A stretch of 64,000 nt of DNA from NCBI GenBank assembly GCA_015488755.1, contig WFNB01000104.1, positions 124,001 to 188,000 of the forward strand. The letters are read 5' to 3'. The notes beneath the pieces are model-generated. The model had not been told where the DNA came from. It made no database searches and saw only the letters and a program-made list of their open reading frames with translations. Position numbers and translations under genes: made by a program. Of the stretch, positions 43,042-54,010 are shown piece after piece. Position 1 is the stretch's first letter, and each line of letters opens with the position of its first letter. The DNA is from Gammaproteobacteria bacterium (GTDB lineage Bacteria > Pseudomonadota > Gammaproteobacteria > GRL18).

Positions 43042-43323
43042 GTGGCATATCTTAGAGTAGAAGTAGAAAATAACATCTATAAGGATTTTGATTTAGAGCA
43101 GGGACGGACATCCATCGGTCGCAATACTAAAAATGGTATTGTAATTGACAGCCCATCGGTATCTAATAACCATGCCCATCTTAATTTTGAACAGGGCTTT
43201 TTTCTAACCGATCTGCGTAGCTCCAATGGCACATTTATTAATGGCAAAAAAATATTACATACTAAGTTAAAAGATAAAGATATTATTAATTTTGCAGACA
43301 TTCCTGCAACATTTTATGAGTAA
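43042..43323 (+). CDS. Stand-alone FHA domain protein
   Basis: 93-aa protein consisting almost only of a forkhead-associated domain, which binds phosphothreonine peptides. Core residues are present: TSIGRNTKNGIVIDSPSVSNNHAHL (GR and S-N-x-H) and TDLRSSNGTFINGKKI (SxNGTF-N-G). The start is a GTG at 43042 with AAGG upstream. No Ser/Thr kinase was found in the window, so its phosphorylated partner is unknown. A signalling link with the neighbouring microprotein or repeat protein is possible but unsupported. Confidence 0.9.
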   Translation: MAYLRVEVENNIYKDFDLEQGRTSIGRNTKNGIVIDSPSVSNNHAHLNFEQGFFLTDLRSSNGTFINGKKILHTKLKDKDIINFADIPATFYE

Positions 43324-43384
43324 ACAAAAAAACAATATAAACGTTAACTCTATCTATTAAAAAACGGAGCAATAACGAAGGGAC

Positions 43385-43651
43385 TCATTTTACTAGATTA
43401 TTTTTTTGCATCACTCGATAAATTTTTTTACTGGTTTTAGCAATCCGCTGTATCTCACCAAAATCAGGTTCTTCACCGACACGTAGACGATATTCCCAAT
43501 CTTCCAGTTCCATATCCAAATAATCCAATAATTTTTGCGAACAGCCATTACATTTTCCTGAACATAAGTTTGCTTCAGGCAAATCAAAAGGCATAGCCAC
43601 TCGAACTTGTTCAATCAATTGTTGCATGGCCATGCTACGGTTGGGTTTCAT
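43385..43651 (-). CDS. Conserved hypothetical cysteine-motif protein
   Basis: 88-aa protein with a cysteine cluster LCSGKCNGCSQKLLDYLDMEL at about 29-49 (C-x3-C-x2-C), followed by WEYRLRVGEEPDFGEIQRIA and KTSKKIYRVMQKNNLV. Similar small proteins of unknown function occur in other gammaproteobacteria; the cysteines could bind a metal or form disulfides. Its start overlaps the stop of the alpha/beta hydrolase gene by 4 bp, so it is translationally coupled and last in that run. Confidence 0.7.
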   Translation of the reverse strand: MKPNRSMAMQQLIEQVRVAMPFDLPEANLCSGKCNGCSQKLLDYLDMELEDWEYRLRVGEEPDFGEIQRIAKTSKKIYRVMQKNNLVK

Positions 43652-44511
43652 AGCTGGCTACTCTCTTTTTTCAGATAGTATTGCAGCAAAGAAACAAAGC
43701 GTTCTGGCTGCTCTGCATGCAACCAATGCCCAGCTTTTTTTAATGTTGTAAATAGGGCTTTGGGAAATAATTGCTTAGTTTTATCTCGATTATTTTTATT
43801 GAGATAATCAGAGTATTCCCCCCCGATAAAAAAGACTTTTTTTGCAAATAAAGAACTGTTTTCCAGCTCAGGAAAAGCAATAATATCCGCCATAGAAGTA
43901 GCAATAGCCTCTAAATTTAAGCGCCATTGATACCGTCGTAGTTTTGAGTGTGCTATTTGTGCCCCTTTATTTTGACCCAAGTATAAATTTTGTAAGAGAA
44001 ACTGGCGCAAACTTCTCTCTTCTAAATAAGTAGCCAATATAGTATCAGCCTCAGTACGAGAGCGAATTTTATCTAGGGGGATCGCAGATAAACCTTTGAG
44101 TATGTGTGAAAAATCATGCTCATATTTTACTGGAGCAATATCGACAACAATCAGTTTATGTATTATTTTAGAATGTAATAAGGCCAGACACATAGCGACT
44201 TTACCCCCCATACTATGGCCAATAATATCAACCGAAGCACACTGCAGATCTAAGGTTTTAATAAAATCGAATACGGCCTGAGCCATAGACGGATACGTCA
44301 TGTGTTGACAAGAAGGTGACTGACCGTGATTAGGCAAATCTAAACAATACACGATACGTTTTTCTGCTAATAGTTTAGCAATAGGATGCCAGTTTCGGCT
44401 ACTGCCAAACAAGCCATGCAAAATAATAATAGGGCGTTGCTGATCGCACTTGGCAGAGGGCGTTTGTGCTAATTTTATATGAGGTGTGTATTGGGTAGCA
44501 TATAACTTCAT
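43648..44511 (-). CDS. ybfF: Alpha/beta hydrolase, YbfF-like esterase
   Basis: 287-aa serine hydrolase likely to cleave acyl esters. Seen: the oxyanion loop LHGLFGSSRNW near 32-42, a DLPNHGQS segment, the nucleophile elbow GHSMGG near 98-103 and the catalytic His in AGHWLHAEQPE near 260. The YbfF type is suggested by GSSRNW and VVDIAPV. It has an N-terminal extension of about 20 residues over E. coli YbfF. The physiological substrate is unknown. Coupled to the following 88-aa gene and 25 bp after the DUF3581 gene. Confidence 0.85.
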   Translation of the reverse strand: MKLYATQYTPHIKLAQTPSAKCDQQRPIIILHGLFGSSRNWHPIAKLLAEKRIVYCLDLPNHGQSPSCQHMTYPSMAQAVFDFIKTLDLQCASVDIIGHSMGGKVAMCLALLHSKIIHKLIVVDIAPVKYEHDFSHILKGLSAIPLDKIRSRTEADTILATYLEERSLRQFLLQNLYLGQNKGAQIAHSKLRRYQWRLNLEAIATSMADIIAFPELENSSLFAKKVFFIGGEYSDYLNKNNRDKTKQLFPKALFTTLKKAGHWLHAEQPERFVSLLQYYLKKESSQL

Positions 44512-44536
44512 GGACTAATATCCATTAGGCCAATAA

Positions 44537-45262
44537 TTATTTTGCAGATAAGTAGCTTTGCTTACGCTTAGCATAGTTATCAATAACCTCTGATAATTGT
44601 TCGGCATCATACTCACGTAAACCACTTAATAATAAATTTTTTGCCCCATGACCAATTTCTTTAGCCTCATCGGTAATGCTAAATTCAAGACGTACTTCAG
44701 CTTTTTTGCCCTTATTTTTTAATATTGCCTGTGTCAATGATAGGTCAATTTGACTCGCTTCTTTATTAGCCTCTAAATTATCAAGATAAATTTCCATATT
44801 CTTATAAATAACCAAAGGTCGAGCCGGATTAATCATAACCTTTTCTTGTTCCATCAAAGGGACAAGAATATCAGGAAAGGTTTTACTGGAAAATTGTACA
44901 TATTTCTCTGATAAAGCTGCAATAAAATCAGCATTGTGTGTGCTTGCTCCACTGGCAATAACATCCATATAGTCTTTTGCATTATCATCCTGAAGACTAA
45001 AAGTATCTGGGATCTGCTCAGGAGAAATTAATACCGTCGTATCATTTACCATACCAGAAAACTCAAATTTCATTTCCTGACGAATACCATATTTGGCCAG
45101 AAAAACTGAGAACAACAGATCGCCAGGTACACAAAAACGTCGTGCGTCTTCATCATGAATCGGGTTAAAATCACCGGCAACCCCTTTAGCAAACGTGCTT
45201 GCCTGATGTCTTGTAAAGCGAATAGTCTGATCGTTATAATTAAAATAGTTTTCAATGTTCAT
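44537..45262 (-). CDS. DUF3581 family protein
   Basis: 241-aa cytoplasmic protein of the uncharacterised DUF3581 family. The N-terminal segment FAKGVAGDFNPIHDEDARRF and VPGDLLFSVFLAKYG resembles the hot-dog fold of MaoC-like dehydratases, where DxNPIH holds catalytic residues, so acyl-thioester chemistry is conceivable. The rest (for example LLLSGLREYDAEQLSEVI at the end) offers no further clue. It lies between hisC (57 bp upstream) and the esterase gene (25 bp downstream) on the same strand. Confidence 0.75.
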   Translation of the reverse strand: MNIENYFNYNDQTIRFTRHQASTFAKGVAGDFNPIHDEDARRFCVPGDLLFSVFLAKYGIRQEMKFEFSGMVNDTTVLISPEQIPDTFSLQDDNAKDYMDVIASGASTHNADFIAALSEKYVQFSSKTFPDILVPLMEQEKVMINPARPLVIYKNMEIYLDNLEANKEASQIDLSLTQAILKNKGKKAEVRLEFSITDEAKEIGHGAKNLLLSGLREYDAEQLSEVIDNYAKRKQSYLSAK

Positions 45263-45319
45263 GATGGTTTCTTATGGTTTTATAGAATCAATTGACGTTA
45301 AGAACTAACGTACTCTCAA

Positions 45320-46429
45320 TCAGGTTAAAATAGTACGTAAACTGTTAATAAAGGCCTGATTTTCCGTAGCACTACCAACGGTTACTCGAAGGCAGTTCAC
45401 GAGAGGCCCATGACTATCTGCCAACCGTTTTATTAAAATACCAGATTCTTTTAAGGCATCAAATAGGATCTGTGAGTCCATATTTTTAACCTTAAAAAGA
45501 ATAAAATTAGCAGCACTTGGGTATTGATGTAGCTGATCAAACGTCGATAGTTCTGTTTGCAAAAGCGTTCGATCACGGCAAATTTGATCCGTTTGCTGTT
45601 TTAAAACATCCGCTTGAGATAAGGCAAATTCGGCACTGGCCTGAGTTAAGACATTAATATTATAAGGCAGGCGTACTTTATCAAATTCACCCAACCATTC
45701 TTCAGCACCACTTAATAGACCTAAGCGAAGCCCTGCTAAGCCCATTTTTGATACAGTACGCATGACCACAAGATTATCGTATTCTGATAACATTGGCATA
45801 AAGCTATGACCAGCAAAGGCATGGTAGGCTTCATCCACAACCACAAGTCCAGAAGCCTTAGCAATAATTTCACGCACATCCTGTTCAGAAAATAGGTTTC
45901 CAGTCGGATTGTTAGGATAGGCTAAAAAGATAACCGCTGGCCGATGTGTTTCTATCGCTTCAAGCATTGCAGGCATATCCAATTGAAAATGCGGATCAAG
46001 AGGAATGCCCTGATAGCCCATATTGGTAAACTGAGCGATCATTTTATACATAACAAAGGTTGGCTCAGGTGCCATCACAATGCTAGGCGCGTCACTTGCA
46101 GAGGCTGGTTTAGCCAGTGCCATACAAATCATTTGAATGAGCTCATCCGAACCATTACCCAAAATAGAACGCATTCCCTGAGGCACACCCATCACTTGTT
46201 CTAATCGTTTTGTTAGTTTTGCCGCCGATGGATCAGGATAGCGGTTCATTGCGGTGTCTGATAAGAGTGTCAGCCATTGTTGCTTCATGGCATCTGGCCA
46301 GAGATACGGGTTTTCCATCGCATCCAGTTTAATCATCTCACCAGGGTCGGGTACATGATAAGCCGATAAGGCTCGAATATCCTCTCGAACCCATTGTTTA
46401 ACCAGTTTAGATTTTGTTGACTTGCTCAT
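45320..46429 (-). CDS. hisC: Histidinol-phosphate aminotransferase
   Basis: PLP enzyme transferring an amino group to imidazole-acetol phosphate in histidine synthesis. The protein is 369 aa. Key segments are LDAMENPY near 35-42, ILGNGSDELIQMI, YPNNPTGNLF near 171-180, VVDEAYHAF near 197-205 and the lysine that binds PLP, Lys228 in TVSKMGLAGLRLG. It follows hisD by 37 bp in the murA-hisG-hisD-hisC order usual in many gammaproteobacteria. Confidence 0.96.
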   Translation of the reverse strand: MSKSTKSKLVKQWVREDIRALSAYHVPDPGEMIKLDAMENPYLWPDAMKQQWLTLLSDTAMNRYPDPSAAKLTKRLEQVMGVPQGMRSILGNGSDELIQMICMALAKPASASDAPSIVMAPEPTFVMYKMIAQFTNMGYQGIPLDPHFQLDMPAMLEAIETHRPAVIFLAYPNNPTGNLFSEQDVREIIAKASGLVVVDEAYHAFAGHSFMPMLSEYDNLVVMRTVSKMGLAGLRLGLLSGAEEWLGEFDKVRLPYNINVLTQASAEFALSQADVLKQQTDQICRDRTLLQTELSTFDQLHQYPSAANFILFKVKNMDSQILFDALKESGILIKRLADSHGPLVNCLRVTVGSATENQAFINSLRTILT

Positions 46430-46466
46430 TATTTTACTTATCCATTGTCTTACTTAGTCTGACTCA

Positions 46467-47768
46467 TTATTTTTTAATACGATATTCAGCACTGCAAGCA
46501 TGAGCAATCAAACCTTCACCACGAGCCATCACTGAGGCAATTTTACCTAGTTCTGAAGCACCCTCTTGTGAGCACATAATTAAGCTGGAACGTTTTTGAA
46601 AATCATACACACCCAACGCTGAACTAAAACGAGCCGTCCTAGATGTTGGCAAAACATGGTTAGGCCCAGCACAATAGTCACCTAAGGCTTCTGCTGTATA
46701 ACGCCCCATAAAGATAGCACCTGCATGGCGTATTTTAGGTAGCATTGATTGTGGATCATCAACCGATAATTCCAAATGCTCGGGCGCAATATAATTGCAT
46801 ACTTCAATTGCTTCATCCATATCACTGACATGAATCAGAGCAGCTCGCTCATTGAGTGACACTTCTATAATTTTTTTACGTTCCATATCCAGTAGTAAGC
46901 GTTCCATAGACGCTTGCACCTTATCTAAGAAGTCAGCATCTGGAGAGATCAAAATAGGCTGAGCATCTTCATCGTGCTCTGCTTGAGAAAACAAGTCCAT
47001 GGCAATCCAATCAGGATCAGTTTTACCATCACAAATAACTAAGATCTCTGAAGGACCCGCAATCATATCAATGCCCACAGAACCAAAAACCATTCCTTTA
47101 GCGGTGGCCACATAGATATTGCCAGGACCAACAATTTTATCTACCTGAGGGACGGACTCTGTACCATAAGCCAAAGCAGCAATCGCTTGAGCACCACCGA
47201 TAGAAAAGACTTTATCAACCCCCACAAGTGCCGCTGCAGCAAACACCAGCTCATTAATCTGACCATCGGGCGTTGGTACAACCATAATGAGTTCTTTGAC
47301 ACCGGCTACTTTGGCAGGAATGGCATTCATTAACACCGAGGAAGGATAGGCAGCCAAACCACCGGGCACATAAAGACCCACTCGATCCAATGCCGTTACT
47401 TGTTGACCGAGCAAAGTATCATCGTCTTCAGTATAAGACCATGAGGCCATTTTTTGTTTTTCATGATAACGACTGACACGCTCTACAGACACTTCCAAGG
47501 CATGACGTTGATCCGTTGGCAAACCATCCAATGCCTGTTGTAAACGGTCTTTAGGAATACTGAGCACCGACATATCAGCCGCATCCATACGATCAAATTT
47601 ATTGGTATAATCCACCAATGCCTTATCACCTTCTTTGCGGATATCATTTAAAATTTGTCTCACTGTAGACTGCACAGAATCATCTGAGACATTATCCCAA
47701 GCGAGTAAATCTTTCATTTGCGCCCAGAATGTGGCGTCATTGGTTTGCAGACGATTAATATCAAGCAT
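46467..47768 (-). CDS. hisD: Histidinol dehydrogenase
   Basis: Oxidises L-histidinol to histidine in two NAD-dependent steps, the end of the pathway; zinc enzyme. The ATG at 47768 is preferred ([15 protein letters not shown]), with GGAG just upstream; the open frame extends 19 codons further without family likeness. That gives 433 aa. Family features include [47 protein letters not shown] and [16 protein letters not shown] with catalytic His/zinc ligands. It lies between hisG (about 200 bp upstream) and hisC. Confidence 0.96.
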   Translation of the reverse strand: MLDINRLQTNDATFWAQMKDLLAWDNVSDDSVQSTVRQILNDIRKEGDKALVDYTNKFDRMDAADMSVLSIPKDRLQQALDGLPTDQRHALEVSVERVSRYHEKQKMASWSYTEDDDTLLGQQVTALDRVGLYVPGGLAAYPSSVLMNAIPAKVAGVKELIMVVPTPDGQINELVFAAAALVGVDKVFSIGGAQAIAALAYGTESVPQVDKIVGPGNIYVATAKGMVFGSVGIDMIAGPSEILVICDGKTDPDWIAMDLFSQAEHDEDAQPILISPDADFLDKVQASMERLLLDMERKKIIEVSLNERAALIHVSDMDEAIEVCNYIAPEHLELSVDDPQSMLPKIRHAGAIFMGRYTAEALGDYCAGPNHVLPTSRTARFSSALGVYDFQKRSSLIMCSQEGASELGKIASVMARGEGLIAHACSAEYRIKK

Positions 47769-47968
47769 GATACACTCCGGTAAATTATTTCTTGATGGGT
47801 TCTTATAGTAGATGCATAAGCTCAAAACAACGATGCACTTATTTATAGATGCATCAAAATCATAGCTTAAATTACTCTAACGATTCAGCTTAGTCATTAA
47901 GCTAGTTATCAATGCTTAATAAATATCTTAATGGATACAGCAACACCCTGAATCGTTATAAATTATTT

Positions 47969-48607
47969 CTATTGCGATTGTTGAACGGCTTCAGCAATAC
48001 GATCAATGAGGTGTTTTACCCGTTGATGTTTCATTTTCATAGCGGCTTTATTAATCACTAGACGAGAACTGATGTCAGCAATATGTTCCAAAGGTGTTAA
48101 GCCATTGGCTTTTAAGGTATTGCCCGTATCGACAACATCGACAATACGATCAGCAAGTCCAACTAAGGGGGCTAATTCCATTGAGCCATAAAGTTTTATG
48201 ACCTCAACTTGAATGCCTTTTTCAGCATAAAAACGCTTTGCGGTATTAACAAACTTAGTCGCCACACGTAAGCGCCCTTGAATAGGCTGCTCTGTTACCG
48301 GCCCTGCCGTCATAAGGCGACATTTAGCAATGTGTAAATCTAATGGCTCATATAAGCCATCACCACCATGCTCCATTAAGACATCTTTACCCGCAACTCC
48401 CACATCAGCAGCACCATATTGTACATAGGTGGGTACATCAGTAGCACGTATAATAACCAGTTTAATCGTGTCGTGATTGGTATCCAGAATTAATTTTCTG
48501 CTTTTATCTGGATCATCAATTGGGTAAATATCTGCATGGGCAAGCAAGGGCAATGTTTCTTTGAAAATTCGTCCTTTGGATAATGCTATCGTCAGGGTAT
48601 CACTCAT
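47969..48607 (-). CDS. hisG: ATP phosphoribosyltransferase, short form
   Basis: First enzyme of histidine synthesis, condensing ATP and PRPP. At 212 aa this is the short HisG, which lacks the C-terminal regulatory domain of the E. coli type and needs the HisZ subunit for activity and feedback control. Seen: [16 protein letters not shown] at the start, [14 protein letters not shown] near 85-98 and the PRPP-binding [15 protein letters not shown] near 158-172. No hisZ lies in the window, so it must be encoded elsewhere. murA ends upstream on the same strand. Confidence 0.95.
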   Translation of the reverse strand: MSDTLTIALSKGRIFKETLPLLAHADIYPIDDPDKSRKLILDTNHDTIKLVIIRATDVPTYVQYGAADVGVAGKDVLMEHGGDGLYEPLDLHIAKCRLMTAGPVTEQPIQGRLRVATKFVNTAKRFYAEKGIQVEVIKLYGSMELAPLVGLADRIVDVVDTGNTLKANGLTPLEHIADISSRLVINKAAMKMKHQRVKHLIDRIAEAVQQSQ

Positions 48608-48658
48608 TGGTTTATCTCTTTATATGATTTATTTTATAACTTTTTTATACTTAAGCTA

Positions 48659-49918
<1,260 letters not shown>

Positions 49919-50156
49919 TCAGAACTACCATATTTTAATATATTAAGACTGCATGCAAACCTAGGCAACTTGAAACTAGAAAAATAACTTAATGCCATGC
50001 CTCGATGCAACACCTCGTGCTACACTTCTCATTACAATATAAAGTGTAGCCTACAACTCGATTGCTAATCGTTTGATGTAAAAAAACAAGCTAGTTTACC
50101 CTTTCTTGTTATCATAGTCACTGAAATAACAGGGTTTATTGTTTTTTTAGCCTAAA
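49919..50156. other. murA upstream region
   Basis: No gene is supported. The segment carries a small hairpin (TACACTT near 50029 against AAGTGTA near 50041) and probably the murA promoter, now isolated from ibaG by the neighbouring repeat element. Confidence 0.45.
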
Positions 50157-50344
50157 TAACCTGAGTTCTGGATAACTAAACTAGTAACGTATTGACTAGC
50201 CTGCATTTGTTACAGAAGTCGCCGTAAATACATCCTTGTAGGCTTCACTTTGGCATCCATGCCAAAGAGACTTCTTCCACAAATGCAAGCCAATCAACAC
50301 TCTGAAGTTATTTTCAAGATCATCTTATCCAGAGTTCAGGTTAA
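50157..50344 (+). repeat. 188-bp palindromic MITE-like element, copy 1
   Basis: Bounded by inverted ends (TAACCTGAGTTCTGGATAA and its near-complement ending at 50344), with long imperfect inverted arms of about 75 bp and a central hairpin CTTTGGCATC/GATGCCAAAG type. The reverse complement of 61459-61646 matches it with about 10 differences. No coding capacity. AT-rich flanks may be target duplications. Confidence 0.85.
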
Positions 50345-50353
50345 ATAATAAAT

Positions 50354-50608
50354 TTAACCAATAAGCAATTTGCTGGCTCTCGCCCATTCTTGTGGCGTGT
50401 AAGCTTTGATACTTAGGGCATGAATTTCGCCACTGGTAATTTGACTATTCACTGTGGCATAGACCATTTGCTGTTTCTTAACGGGAGACAAGCCAGCAAA
50501 CTGTTCCGAGACAACAATCGTATCAAACATACCACCGTCACCTTTAACACTCACATGCGTCGTATTAATAGCGGCTTCAATTAATTCTTTAATTTCATTT
50601 ATGGTCAT
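50354..50608 (-). CDS. ibaG: BolA family protein IbaG
   Basis: 84-aa BolA-like protein, close to IbaG/YrbA, which works with monothiol glutaredoxins in iron-sulfur handling. GDGGMFDTIVVSEQFAGLSPVKK is the diagnostic segment, followed by QQMVYATVNSQI and the C-terminal helix EWARASKL. It lies after mlaB in the conserved mla-ibaG-murA cluster. The gap to murA has been widened by a 188-bp repeat that may separate their transcription. Confidence 0.94.
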   Translation of the reverse strand: MTINEIKELIEAAINTTHVSVKGDGGMFDTIVVSEQFAGLSPVKKQQMVYATVNSQITSGEIHALSIKAYTPQEWARASKLLIG

Positions 50609-50683
50609 GATTTTATTCTTCTGTAGAGGCTTCTTAAAAAAAGCAAATAAGGTTTATTAAGCAGGTGCAAGTGAATTATTGGC

Positions 50684-51022
50684 TCAGTTCAGGCTGGACT
50701 CTGTTAACATCAAGGGTAAAATATCATTTAAGCCACTGATATGAGCAATCGCATACATTTGCTTAGGCAGATCAAAAAATCGGATTTTTTTATTCTGCTT
50801 TTCTGCCTCTCGATACCATTCAATTAATAATGCCAAACCAGAACTATCAGAGCGCTCAATTTGTGACATATTAATTGCTATGGTTTCTGCTTCATCAGCA
50901 AACAAAGCCTGACGATTTTCTAGCCATAATTGCGGCACAGACGTAAAACTTAGCTGACCTTTGAGTAAGTAATGCCCCGAGGAGATTTTTTCAAGCTGTG
51001 GACTACTGATAGTTTCTGTCAT
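50684..51022 (-). CDS. mlaB: Mla STAS-domain protein MlaB
   Basis: 112-aa STAS-domain protein that binds MlaF and stabilises the MlaFEDB ABC transporter. The family core is YLLKGQLSFTSVPQLWL near 19-35, then IAINMSQIERSDSSGLALLIEW near 49-70 with the SDSSGL phospho-site-like loop. It follows mlaD by only 66 bp. In most mla operons mlaC lies between them and is missing here. Confidence 0.9.
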   Translation of the reverse strand: MTETISSPQLEKISSGHYLLKGQLSFTSVPQLWLENRQALFADEAETIAINMSQIERSDSSGLALLIEWYREAEKQNKKIRFFDLPKQMYAIAHISGLNDILPLMLTESSLN

Positions 51023-51088
51023 AGTATGGCGTATTTTCTTAAGGTCTCTTGAATAAAAAAAATGGATAACAAAATGAATAATAAAAAT

Positions 51089-51556
51089 TTATTTTTTATT
51101 ACTGGACTGACTAAATAAAAATTGACTGATCAGTTTTTCAAGTACAATAGAAGATTGAGTTAAGCGAATAACACTCCCCTCTTCCAAGTAATCAGGTGCT
51201 CCACCAGGTTCAATGCCGACATATTTTTCACCCAACAAACCTGCGGTGTAAATCCCCACTGACGAATCAATAGGCACTTCCTTAAAACGCGAATCAATAG
51301 TCATTTTCACAACGGCTTCATAAGTCACTGGATCAACCTCAATGCTACTGACTCGACCAATCGTAACACCTGCAATCGACACAGAAGAACGCGCTTTAAG
51401 ACCACTGGCATTATCAAAATTAGCAACAATAGTATAATGATCACCACCACCAAAACCACTCACATTACTAACATTAACGGCCAAAACTAATAAAGCCGCC
51501 ATGCCAAATGCCACAAAGATCCCAACTGAAATTTCCACTATTCTGGAGTTAAGCAT
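51089..51556 (-). CDS. mlaD: Mla MCE-domain protein MlaD
   Basis: 155-aa MCE protein anchored in the inner membrane by helix 8-28 (VGIFVAFGMAALLVLAVNV). It forms a hexameric ring through which phospholipids pass between MlaFEB and the periplasm. The MCE domain includes YTIVANFDNASGLKARSSV and VSIAGVTIGRVSSIEVDP. LLGEKYVGIEPGG near 110-122 is the pore-loop region. It lies in the order F-E-D-B with 30 bp to mlaE. Confidence 0.94.
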   Translation of the reverse strand: MLNSRIVEISVGIFVAFGMAALLVLAVNVSNVSGFGGGDHYTIVANFDNASGLKARSSVSIAGVTIGRVSSIEVDPVTYEAVVKMTIDSRFKEVPIDSSVGIYTAGLLGEKYVGIEPGGAPDYLEEGSVIRLTQSSIVLEKLISQFLFSQSSNKK

Positions 51557-51586
51557 TTCTATTTACCATAAATTTTGTCATGTTCA

Positions 51587-52360
51587 TTACAACATGATTG
51601 CTGTTAATAAGAAGTCCAAGCCCAACACGGTCAAGGCAGAATAAACCACTGTACGAGTGGTCGAACGACTCACACCTTCAGAGGTCGGCAAACAAGTATA
51701 GCCTTCATAGATGGCAATCCATGTGACCACCACACCAAAGACTGCACTCTTAATAACGCCATTAACGATGTCTTTATGAAAATCTACATTTGACTGCATT
51801 TGTGACCAATAAGAGCCTGTATCAACACCGAGTAAGTCCACCCCAACCAGATAGCCACCAAAGATGCCTACCGAACTAAACATGGCTGCTAATAAGGGCA
51901 TGCTGATGATCCCAGCTAATAATCTTGGGGCTAAAATCCGCTCAACGGGATTAATCGCCATCATTTCTAAGCCTGACAACTGCTCGGTTGCTTTCATCAA
52001 ACCAATTTCAGCCGTCAAAGCAGACCCTGCCCGACCAGCAAAGAGTAATGCAGTTACCACCGGACCTAATTCACGCACCAATGAGAGGGCCACCATAACA
52101 CCCAGAGATTCTTCAGCACCAAAATCAACAAGCGTGTTATAGCCCTGCAAACCCAGCACCATACCAACAAAAAAACCTGACACAATAATAATCAGCATGG
52201 AACGAACACCAATTGAAAATAATTGTTGAATCACAAGACTTGGACGCCAAATAAGCGCATAGAAGCCCTTTACTGTCTGCAAAAACAATAAAAATTCAGC
52301 ACCTAAACGGGCTAAAAAATCAACGGTATTTCGACCAATTACGGCAAACCAATCAAACAT
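51587..52360 (-). CDS. mlaE: Mla permease MlaE
   Basis: 257-aa inner-membrane permease of the Mla phospholipid transporter that maintains outer-membrane lipid asymmetry. About five or six helices are visible. Signature segments: IIIVSGFFVGMVLGLQGYNTL, LVRELGPVVTALLFAGRAGSA, TAEIGLMKATEQLSGLEMM and NPVERILAPRLLAGIISMP. No STAS domain is fused (compare the other permease at 26.9 kb). 39 bp after mlaF. Confidence 0.95.
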   Translation of the reverse strand: MFDWFAVIGRNTVDFLARLGAEFLLFLQTVKGFYALIWRPSLVIQQLFSIGVRSMLIIIVSGFFVGMVLGLQGYNTLVDFGAEESLGVMVALSLVRELGPVVTALLFAGRAGSALTAEIGLMKATEQLSGLEMMAINPVERILAPRLLAGIISMPLLAAMFSSVGIFGGYLVGVDLLGVDTGSYWSQMQSNVDFHKDIVNGVIKSAVFGVVVTWIAIYEGYTCLPTSEGVSRSTTRTVVYSALTVLGLDFLLTAIML

Positions 52361-52399
52361 TTTTGCTCTATTACTCTAGTCTATTAATAGGAAAGTGAA

Positions 52400-53221
52400 T
52401 TATAACTCTAGGTGACACTCAGCCATGAGATCTTCTTTATAAGGACATGCCTGATAGTGAAAGCGCACAGGGCCATCGGCATCACCATGCACAAATTGGC
52501 TGATCCATGGTGACTCCGATTGATTCATCTGTTCAGGACTACCATGCCCCATTATTTTACCCTGTGAAATAATGTAAATTTTATCTGCAATGGCCAGTGT
52601 TTCTTGAATATCATGAGAAACAATCACACTGGTTAGCCCCAAGGAATCATTCATTGAGCGGATCAATTGTACCAGCACACCCATTGAAATAGGATCTTGT
52701 CCCGTAAAAGGCTCATCAAACATCACCATTTCAGGATCTAGGGCAATTGCCCTAGCAAAGGCAACTCGACGCGCCATACCACCGGAAAGTTGGCTTGGCC
52801 TTAAATCACGTGCCCCTCGTAGCCCAACAGCTTGCAATTTCATCAATACCAAGTCACGGATCATCACTTCTGGTAAGTCCGTGTGTTCCCGTAAGGGAAA
52901 AGCAATATTGTCAAAGACACTCATATCCGTTAGCAATGCCCCACTTTGAAATAACATGCCCATTTTTTTACGAGCCTCATAGAGCTTTTTGGTCTTCATG
53001 GTCGGTATTTCTTCACCATGAAACTGTATCGATCCTTTTTGTGGTTTAAGCTGACCACCTATCAATTTAAGTAAGGTTGTTTTACCCGTACCACTAGGCC
53101 CCATAATGGCGGTGATTTTCCCCTTTGGGATCGTAATATCAATACCATCAAATATTTTCGAGCGACCACGAGAAAAATGCAGATCTCGGATACGAACTAA
53201 ATTGTTATCATTGACAGACAT
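52400..53221 (-). CDS. mlaF: Mla ATP-binding protein MlaF
   Basis: 273-aa ABC ATPase that drives MlaE. Walker A GPSGTGKTT is near 42-50, the signature LSGGMARRVAFARAIALD near 145-162 and Walker B MVMFDEPFTGQDPIS near 166-180. The H-loop is in VIVSHDIQET. The C-terminal tail FHYQACPYKEDLMAECHLEL is typical of MlaF from gammaproteobacteria. First gene of the run towards murA and the his genes; the ~130 bp upstream should contain the promoter. Confidence 0.96.
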   Translation of the reverse strand: MSVNDNNLVRIRDLHFSRGRSKIFDGIDITIPKGKITAIMGPSGTGKTTLLKLIGGQLKPQKGSIQFHGEEIPTMKTKKLYEARKKMGMLFQSGALLTDMSVFDNIAFPLREHTDLPEVMIRDLVLMKLQAVGLRGARDLRPSQLSGGMARRVAFARAIALDPEMVMFDEPFTGQDPISMGVLVQLIRSMNDSLGLTSVIVSHDIQETLAIADKIYIISQGKIMGHGSPEQMNQSESPWISQFVHGDADGPVRFHYQACPYKEDLMAECHLEL

Positions 53222-53350
53222 AGCTAAGGCTGATTTCCATTATTGTGTTAATGATTTTTTAGGTTTGATTAAAACAGCGGACAATTGTACCAAAGAAAGT
53301 CGCTCCTATAAAAGTATTTAAAATCCCTTATTATTTAGGAGTGATTCGTA

Positions 53351-53974
53351 TCACATCAGACTGGCCAATAAAATGGCATTTCGACAATCCGATAATGCTG
53401 ACTTATCTGAGCTGAAAAAAATGCTTATTTTATCCAATTTATATTTCTGAGCATATAAATTAGCTTGTTCGATTATCTTTCTCAATGCAATAGAGGCAAG
53501 CTTGTTCTGATTTGTTACGATATAAGCACCATGCTTAGAACACGTTTCACCACTAACTAACCCCATAAAAAAAAGCCTGTCCGTGTCATGAATTATTTTT
53601 TTTAACTGTGTATCTGGAATAATATATTTCATGCTACTCTGAGCCACTATCCTAGTTTTATTGGTTGCAGATAATCTTGATACATCAAAGAGTAGTCGAA
53701 AATTATCATCAATATTTTCATCAAGCATATCAACAAAGTAGTGAAAGTTATCATCCGTTACATAAGCTAACAAGGCATTAAATTCATTATGATAAAAATC
53801 CAAACGCCAATCTTCAGGCAAATCTTCTGGAAAAAATTCCCTAAATAATGAGGGGTTATCAAAACCCGAAATACCAAATTCTATTTCACACGCCTGCTGA
53901 CAAGTGCTAGACTTTATTTTGCTAGGCTTGGTTTTACTGGCGTTTGTTTCGGATGAATGTTGCACTACGTTCAT
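53351..53974 (-). CDS. Hypothetical protein (207 aa)
   Basis: Unrecognised protein. After a polar Lys/Ser-rich start with a CQQAC pair, it reads EIEFGISGFDNPSLFREFFP, then EDLPEDWRLDFYHNEFNALLAY, a segment that recalls the start of DUF72-like proteins, though the rest does not follow that fold convincingly. The C-terminal half (IIPDTQLKKIIHDTDRLFFM to DKISIFFSS) looks alpha/beta. No signal or membrane segment is visible. It lies just upstream of mlaF on the same strand but about 130 bp away, and divergent from the 64-aa gene. Confidence 0.6.
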   Translation of the reverse strand: MNVVQHSSETNASKTKPSKIKSSTCQQACEIEFGISGFDNPSLFREFFPEDLPEDWRLDFYHNEFNALLAYVTDDNFHYFVDMLDENIDDNFRLLFDVSRLSATNKTRIVAQSSMKYIIPDTQLKKIIHDTDRLFFMGLVSGETCSKHGAYIVTNQNKLASIALRKIIEQANLYAQKYKLDKISIFFSSDKSALSDCRNAILLASLM

Positions 53975-54010
53975 GTTGTTCTTCTATTATCTATTAACCC
54001 ATTAGCTCTC

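Noticed and set aside
53957-54010. Upstream extension of the 64-aa gene
   Set aside because: It overlaps the start of the divergent 207-aa gene and lacks similarity; the ATG at 54011 fits the family.
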